This document shows positions 5,835 to 9,341 of a stretch of 9,341 nt of DNA, piece by piece. This DNA comes from Planctomycetota bacterium (GTDB lineage: Bacteria > Planctomycetota > Planctomycetia > Pirellulales > Thermoguttaceae), in NCBI GenBank assembly GCA_021784975.1, contig JAJYGU010000010.1:1-9341 (forward strand), in the 5' to 3' direction. Position 1 is the stretch's first letter. Each line of letters starts with the position of its first letter. A program made the translations under genes and the position numbers. Below the pieces are notes generated by a model. It made no database searches and had not been told where the DNA came from. It saw only the letters and a program-made list of their open reading frames with translations.

Positions 5835-6761
5835 TTACCTGCCGCGGTTCTCGGTCCATACCCTGGCACCGTATTTAGTAGCCACCAACTCGGCCGCTCG
5901 GGTTCGTTCCGGATCGCAAAGAGCCCCCTGGTGCCAATCGATCTGCCGCGGGCCTGAGAGACGGTCGAGCCATCCACGGATTAGCTCCCGGGCCTCGATG
6001 CATCTTCCAGTCAGCTCGGCGATTCCGGGCAATTCGGGGGCCGCAACCGATCGGCCCAGGAGCACGCTGCCGTGCTGGAGGACGGCCCCGCGGAGGCGAC
6101 GCTGGGCGCTGCCGGCAATCTTGGCCTCGCCTAAGAGCACATCGCCCGCTGCACGGCGCTGAAAACAAAGAAACGGCTCCTGGGCCGACGACGAGTGGAC
6201 CGGCGGTGAGCAAAGGGAAGCACGGATGCCCCAATCGGTCAGTGTCTCGATCAAGGCAAGATGAACCGAGCGATACAGTTCCAGCCGATGGGCGGCCATG
6301 GGATGCCGGGCGGGGATCGCCAGACTATAGGTGATTTCGCGGTCGTGCAAGATTGCCCCGCCACCACTAGGGCGGCGCACGGCGAGGCACCGGGCGCTGG
6401 CCGGGTGCCGCCGGCGATCTTCATAGGGCTGGAAATACCCGAACGAAAGGGTCGGCTGCTGCCATTGGTAGAATCGGAGTCCACCCTGTCCCCGTTCGGC
6501 CGACTCCAGCAGGGCCTGGTCGACGGCCATGTTCCACGGGCCGTCGGCGGGCGGGTCCACGAGCAGCCGGAACGAGATTGCGTCATCCTGAGCGTGACGG
6601 TCATCCTGCGCGCAGCGAAGGATCTCGCCGCCACGCAGAGATTCTTCGCCGACCAAGGCCGCCCGTGACCATCTTCGACGGTGCCCGGTACCCGGTTGGT
6701 GCCCGTCAGAATGACAAGGCGCGAGACCTTCCCCTCTCCCCCCTCCGCCCTCCGCCTTCAT
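5835..6761 (-). CDS. LplA/LipM-family lipoate-protein ligase or octanoyltransferase, with repeat-derived N-terminus
   Basis: This protein belongs to the biotin/lipoate A/B ligase fold and should attach lipoyl or octanoyl groups to proteins such as GcvH and E2. The conserved core (about residues 62-308) begins FRLLVDPPADGPWNMAVDQALL, contains RRPSGGGAILHD (129-140), and has LCFQ..AAGDVLLGEAKIAGSAQRR...GAVLQHGS (198-232). Lys214 is the usual conserved lysine. Cys199 sits where LipM-type octanoyltransferases carry their catalytic cysteine, so LipM-like activity is as likely as true LplA activity. ATG 6761 overlaps the gcvPB stop (ATGA), indicating translational coupling. Residues 1-61 are not family-like: they are the translation of an interspersed repeat, and no ATG occurs in frame between residue 1 and the core. 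The role in lipoylating glycine cleavage protein is inferred from the neighbour. Confidence 0.88.
   Translation of the reverse strand: MKAEGGGGRGEGLAPCHSDGHQPGTGHRRRWSRAALVGEESLRGGEILRCAQDDRHAQDDAISFRLLVDPPADGPWNMAVDQALLESAERGQGGLRFYQWQQPTLSFGYFQPYEDRRRHPASARCLAVRRPSGGGAILHDREITYSLAIPARHPMAAHRLELYRSVHLALIETLTDWGIRASLCSPPVHSSSAQEPFLCFQRRAAGDVLLGEAKIAGSAQRRLRGAVLQHGSVLLGRSVAAPELPGIAELTGRCIEARELIRGWLDRLSGPRQIDWHQGALCDPERTRAAELVATKYGARVWTENRGR
6582..6715. repeat. GTCATCCTGAGC...-type interspersed repeat at the ligase-family N-terminus
   Basis: The element has 10-bp inverted ends GTCATCCTGA (6582-6591) and TCAGAATGAC (6706-6715), matching at 9 of 10. Inside it reads GCGAGATCCTTCGCTGCGCG on the minus strand, a motif whose translation (EILRCAQDD) turns up in unrelated bacterial proteins. 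It spans codons about 16-60 of the downstream gene and carries no stop in that frame. From 6717 to 6761 the sequence continues into a CCCTCCGCCCTCCGCCTT tract similar to the repeat at 4254-4320. Confidence 0.75.
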
Positions 6762-8227
6762 GATCCCTCCCGCCAGCGGAGCACCGGTTTTCGGGCCGCC
6801 GCCACTTCGTCCGGCCGGCTGATGGGGGTGCTGTGCGGCGCATCCCGCAGCCAGGCAGCGTCTTCTTGAGCGATGCGGGCCAGGGTGTCCGCAAAGGCGT
6901 CGAGCGTGGCCTTGCTCTCGGTTTCCGTCGGCTCGATCATCAGGGCCTCGCGGACAATCAAGGGAAAGTAGATGGTCGGCGCGTGGTAGCCGAAATCCAA
7001 CAGGCGTTTGGCCAGGTCCAGGGCCGAGACGCCGCGCTGGGCCTTCAGGTCGGCCGCCGATAGGACAAACTCGTGCATGCAGCGGTCGCCGTCGGCGGCC
7101 GGCAGGACGTGCTTGAGACGCGCCAACAGATAATTGGCGTTCAGTACGGCGTCTTCGGCGATCCGGCGCAGCCCGGCCGGGCCGTGGGTGCGAATATAGC
7201 AGTACATTCGCACCAGCACGCCGACGTTGCCCAAAAAACTCCGCACCCGGCCGATCGACTTCGGCCGGGCGTAGTCCAGCCGGTAGCCGCCGGGGTCCTT
7301 GACCACCATGGGCACCGGCAGATACGGAGCCAGCCTCTCGCGCACGGCGATGGGACCCGCACCGGGTCCGCCGCCGCCATGCGGGCCGCTGAAGGTCTTG
7401 TGCGGGTTGAAGTGCATCAGGTCGATGCCGAAGTCGCCGGGCCGGCTGATGCCGAGGATGGCGTTCATGTTCGCCCCGTCCAGATAGACCAGCCCGCCCA
7501 CCTCATGCACCCTCCGGGCAATCTCCGCGATCCGCGGCTCGAAGCGGCCGAGCGTGTTGGGGTTGGTGATCATGAACACGCCCGTCTGATCGTCGAGCTT
7601 GGCGGCCAGATCGGACAGGTCGACCAACCCGTCCGCAGTGCTCTTTACCGTGGCCGCGCGAAAGCCGGCCATGGCGGCGCTGGCGGGATTGGTGCCGTGG
7701 GCCGAATCGGGAATCAAGACCACCGAGCGGCCCTGGCCGAGGTCGCGGAAATAGGCCGCCGCTACCAACAACGAAGTCAACTCGCCATGCGCCCCGGCGG
7801 CGGGCTGGAGGGAGACCGCCGCCAGCCCGGCGATCTCGGCCAGCATGTGCTGGCAACGGTGTAGCACGGCCAGCATGCCTTGCAGGCTGGCTTCCGGCTG
7901 GTAGGGGTGCAGGTCGAGCAGCCCCGGCAGCGAGGCCAGCCGCTCATTCCGCTTGGGGTTGTACTTCATGGTACAGGAGCCCAAGGGATAGAAGTTGGCG
8001 TCGACCGACATGTTCCTGGTCGACAGATTGACGAAATGCCGCACCACCTCGGGTTCGGAGAGCTCCGTTAACAGCGGCGGATCGGCGGCAATCGCCCCGG
8101 CCGGCAGCAATTCTCCCAGCGGCTTTTCGGGCACGTCGCACTTCGGCAACCGCACGGCCCGGCAGCCGGGCCGGGAGAGCTCGAACAGAAGCGGTGTAGC
8201 CAGACAATCAGGCATGGCTGGGTTCAT
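6758..8227 (-). CDS. gcvPB: Glycine dehydrogenase (decarboxylating) subunit 2, P-protein beta
   Basis: With GcvPA this forms the PLP-dependent P-protein of the glycine cleavage system, which decarboxylates glycine and transfers the aminomethyl group to lipoylated GcvH in the cytoplasm. The 489 residues match the usual length. Clear signatures are LLFELSRPG (13-21), FVNLSTRNMSVDANFYPLGSCTMKYNPK (65-92), PDSAHGTNPASA (173-184), YLDGANMNAI (248-257) and the PLP-lysine motif NPHKTFSGPHGGGGPG (274-289) with Lys277. The reading frame stays open to 8437, but the extra 70 residues are encoded by a repeat array. I chose ATG 8227 because family similarity begins there. Its stop overlaps the next gene's start (ATGA). 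GcvPA, GcvH and GcvT are not in the window. Confidence 0.95.
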   Translation of the reverse strand: MNPAMPDCLATPLLFELSRPGCRAVRLPKCDVPEKPLGELLPAGAIAADPPLLTELSEPEVVRHFVNLSTRNMSVDANFYPLGSCTMKYNPKRNERLASLPGLLDLHPYQPEASLQGMLAVLHRCQHMLAEIAGLAAVSLQPAAGAHGELTSLLVAAAYFRDLGQGRSVVLIPDSAHGTNPASAAMAGFRAATVKSTADGLVDLSDLAAKLDDQTGVFMITNPNTLGRFEPRIAEIARRVHEVGGLVYLDGANMNAILGISRPGDFGIDLMHFNPHKTFSGPHGGGGPGAGPIAVRERLAPYLPVPMVVKDPGGYRLDYARPKSIGRVRSFLGNVGVLVRMYCYIRTHGPAGLRRIAEDAVLNANYLLARLKHVLPAADGDRCMHEFVLSAADLKAQRGVSALDLAKRLLDFGYHAPTIYFPLIVREALMIEPTETESKATLDAFADTLARIAQEDAAWLRDAPHSTPISRPDEVAAARKPVLRWREGS

Positions 8228-8343
8228 CAAGGTTTCCAAGACAGTATTGCGGTTAGGCTGGCCTCTGGCAAGGGCTTGCGGCTGCATTCCCGTTTCTGCA
8301 CATCCACGAATGGACCGTGTGGGGCGAATCGTCCGACAGACCG

Positions 8344-8514
8344 CCGCGTAGCGGTGTGACTTGAATAGCCGCGGGTGGAGCGCAGCGTAACCCGCGGACT
8401 CGGATTGATGTGCCTTGCGTGTGCCACGTAGTGGCACGACAGCGTTCCTGCGATTCGCAAAGAGTGGTTCTCATCAACCGACTACGCAGTTTCCCCATCG
8501 CGGCCTGTGGCCGC
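8344..8514. repeat. Array of four short-loop hairpins upstream of gcvPB
   Basis: Four palindromes follow one another: CCGC-GTA-GCGG (8344-8354); CCGCGGGT/ACCCGCGG (8369-8376, 8390-8397, 13-nt loop); GTGCCAC-GTA-GTGGCAC (8421-8437); and GCGGCC-TGT-GGCCGC (8500-8514). The first and third share a CGTAG centre. The order and sequence resemble REP-like interspersed palindromes. If transcribed with gcvPB they would form a structured leader, since the gene starts 117 nt further along. No glycine-riboswitch-like core is visible. Confidence 0.75.
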
Positions 8515-8685
8515 AACCAAATTGCCTGCCTTTACAATTTGCGCGAAAGCAAGAAGTTGACAGTTAGCAGCGCAGACCAAGGCAGCCACTTGCATGACTC
8601 GGCGACAATCTGCCCAATCTGCGGATGTTTCAATCGCCGCAATTCACCTGGAACCGCTTAACTTGATGCCTATGGGGGTGAGGGC

Positions 8686-8776
8686 GGGGACTGTCCCGAT
8701 TTTTTGTGGCGGGCAGGGCGCCAACCAAAGGTTGGTCGCGTCAGCGTTGGTCGCCCGCAAAAATGGGGCTGCCCCC
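8686..8776. repeat. Palindromic element C, intergenic relative of elements A and B
   Basis: The left arm GGGGACTGTCCCGATTTTTT (from 8686) faces a right arm CCCGCAAAAATGGGGCTGCCCCC ending at 8776. The arm design, GGGGAC then a C-rich step then a T-run, matches the elements at 1363-1448 and 1983-2059, but the sequence is more diverged. The centre holds CCAACC-AAA-GGTTGG (8721-8735) and a direct repeat of GTTGGTCGC (8731-8739, 8746-8754). Confidence 0.65.
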
Positions 8777-8830
8777 TTCTGCGCAGATCGTCCCCTAATC
8801 CCTCATCCCTAATCGCTCAGCGCCTCACGT

Positions 8831-8894
8831 TTCTCTGCGTCCTCGGCGTCCTCTGCGGTGAACAGTCCGTGTTTATCCGTGTTCATCGGTGGTT
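8831..8894. repeat. TCTCTGCGTCCTCGGCGTCC-type interspersed repeat
   Basis: The sequence contains three decaying 9-nt units (GCGTCCTCG, GCGTCCTCT, GCGGTGAAC) followed by GTGTTTATCCGTGTTCATCGG. On the minus strand it translates as MNTDKHGLFTAEDAEDAEK, a phrase familiar from spurious ORFs in many bacterial genomes. It is a repeat, not a gene. Confidence 0.8.
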
Positions 8895-9283
8895 CCGCCT
8901 TGCCCGACTCTTGTCTCTTGTCTCTGGACTGTCTTGCCATCTCTCGTCTTGCCCATACCTCCACCGCGACGCGCGCCGTCGACGTGGTTGAAGCACTCTC
9001 AACGCACCTTCTTGGGCGCGTCGGCAGGGGCGTCCGAGGCACTTTCGTAACCTGCAAGTGGACACGTCAGTCGATGTGACCGAAACGAGCAGTAACCGGC
9101 TTGACATGCTGCTGGTTTATCAGCCTTACACTGGCATTGTCACTTGCGGCCCCGGCGGGACGGCCTCGTTGGACTCTTCGCGCTGGAAGAGGATCCAGCA
9201 GAGATTGGCGGAGACGCGATGACGCTGTAGATCGTCTTGACCCTACGAGGAGCAGCCTGCAAAGCGACTGGGACTCGTGGTCA
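8895..9283. other. Gene-free stretch, nothing recognised
   Basis: No open frame here on either strand gives a product with recognisable family features, and I see no tRNA, rRNA or CRISPR pattern. A short plus-strand open stretch ending at a TGA near 9221 (containing DMLLVYQPYTGIVTCGPGG) has no credible start or family and could be a gene remnant. Confidence 0.5.
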
Positions 9284-9318
9284 ACTCTATTTAATCATAT
9301 GACTACTCGATTTAATCA
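9284..9318. promoter_or_regulatory. Pair of AT-rich direct repeats 21 bp apart
   Basis: ACTCTATTTAATCA (9284-9297) and ACTCGATTTAATCA (9305-9318) match at 13 of 14 positions and start 21 bp apart, two helical turns. The palindrome TCATATGA (9295-9302) lies between them. This could be an operator for a gene beyond the window edge, but no such gene is visible. Confidence 0.3.
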
Positions 9319-9341
9319 AGGGTGTGAAAGGATGGGGTCGC

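Noticed and set aside
8240..8270. Promoter TTGCCA-17-AATACT just upstream of gcvPB
   Set aside because: The -10 matches only 4 of 6 and the start would fall about 8 nt before ATG 8227, leaving no room for a ribosome binding site.
8225..8437. N-terminal extension of gcvPB to 8437
   Set aside because: The added 70 residues are encoded by a hairpin repeat array and lack family similarity; ATG 8227 gives the normal GcvPB N-terminus.
8344..8514. CRISPR array or glycine riboswitch upstream of gcvPB
   Set aside because: The hairpins differ from one another and have no regular spacers; no conserved glycine aptamer core was found.
8809..9057. Minus-strand 82-residue ORF (contains NTDKHGLFTAEDAEDAEK)
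   Set aside because: It is translation of a widespread interspersed repeat and has no family features.
9080..9221. Short plus-strand open stretch ending at a TGA near 9221
   Set aside because: It has no plausible start or ribosome binding site and no recognisable family; kept only as a possible remnant.

Overview
The window is GC-rich bacterial DNA. All five recognisable full genes, plus one truncated by the window edge, lie on the minus strand. The gene content (split glycine dehydrogenase subunit next to a lipoate/octanoate ligase-family protein, a secreted glycoside-hydrolase-like protein, an FHA protein beside a 2-oxoacid dehydrogenase E2) and the very dense short interspersed repeats suggest a planctomycete, probably Pirellulales-like. 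That assignment is an inference from style and content; no marker gene proves it.

In the direction of transcription (high to low coordinates): about 1.1 kb with no convincing gene but several repeat families (8228-9341); gcvPB, glycine decarboxylase P-protein subunit 2 (8227-6758); a LplA/LipM-family protein overlapping it by an ATGA junction (6761-5835); a 243-bp gap with a good sigma70-type promoter (5766-5738); an FHA-domain protein (5591-4605); a dihydrolipoamide acyltransferase E2, probably of pyruvate dehydrogenase, starting 4 nt after the FHA stop (4600-3245); a 219-bp repeat-filled gap; a secreted TIM-barrel glycoside-hydrolase-like protein (3025-989); a 228-bp gap; and the N-terminal part of the GTPase HflX (760-1, continuing off the window).

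Functionally, gcvPB, the ligase-family protein and E2 are linked by lipoate. The glycine cleavage H-protein and E2 are both lipoylated, and the ligase-family protein could supply octanoyl or lipoyl groups. The FHA protein may be translationally coupled to E2, which raises the possibility of phospho-dependent control or scaffolding of the complex, but nothing in the sequence proves that.

The most unusual feature is the repeats. At least five insertions of repeat-like DNA sit inside coding sequence and keep the frame open: two palindromic elements of one family in the glycoside-hydrolase-like gene, two different repeats in the E2 inter-domain linkers, and one at the N-terminus of the ligase-family gene. 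A third, more divergent relative of the palindromic family lies in the intergenic region at 8686-8776. The pattern resembles the protein-coding palindromic elements known from Rickettsia, but with several unrelated repeat families acting in one locus.
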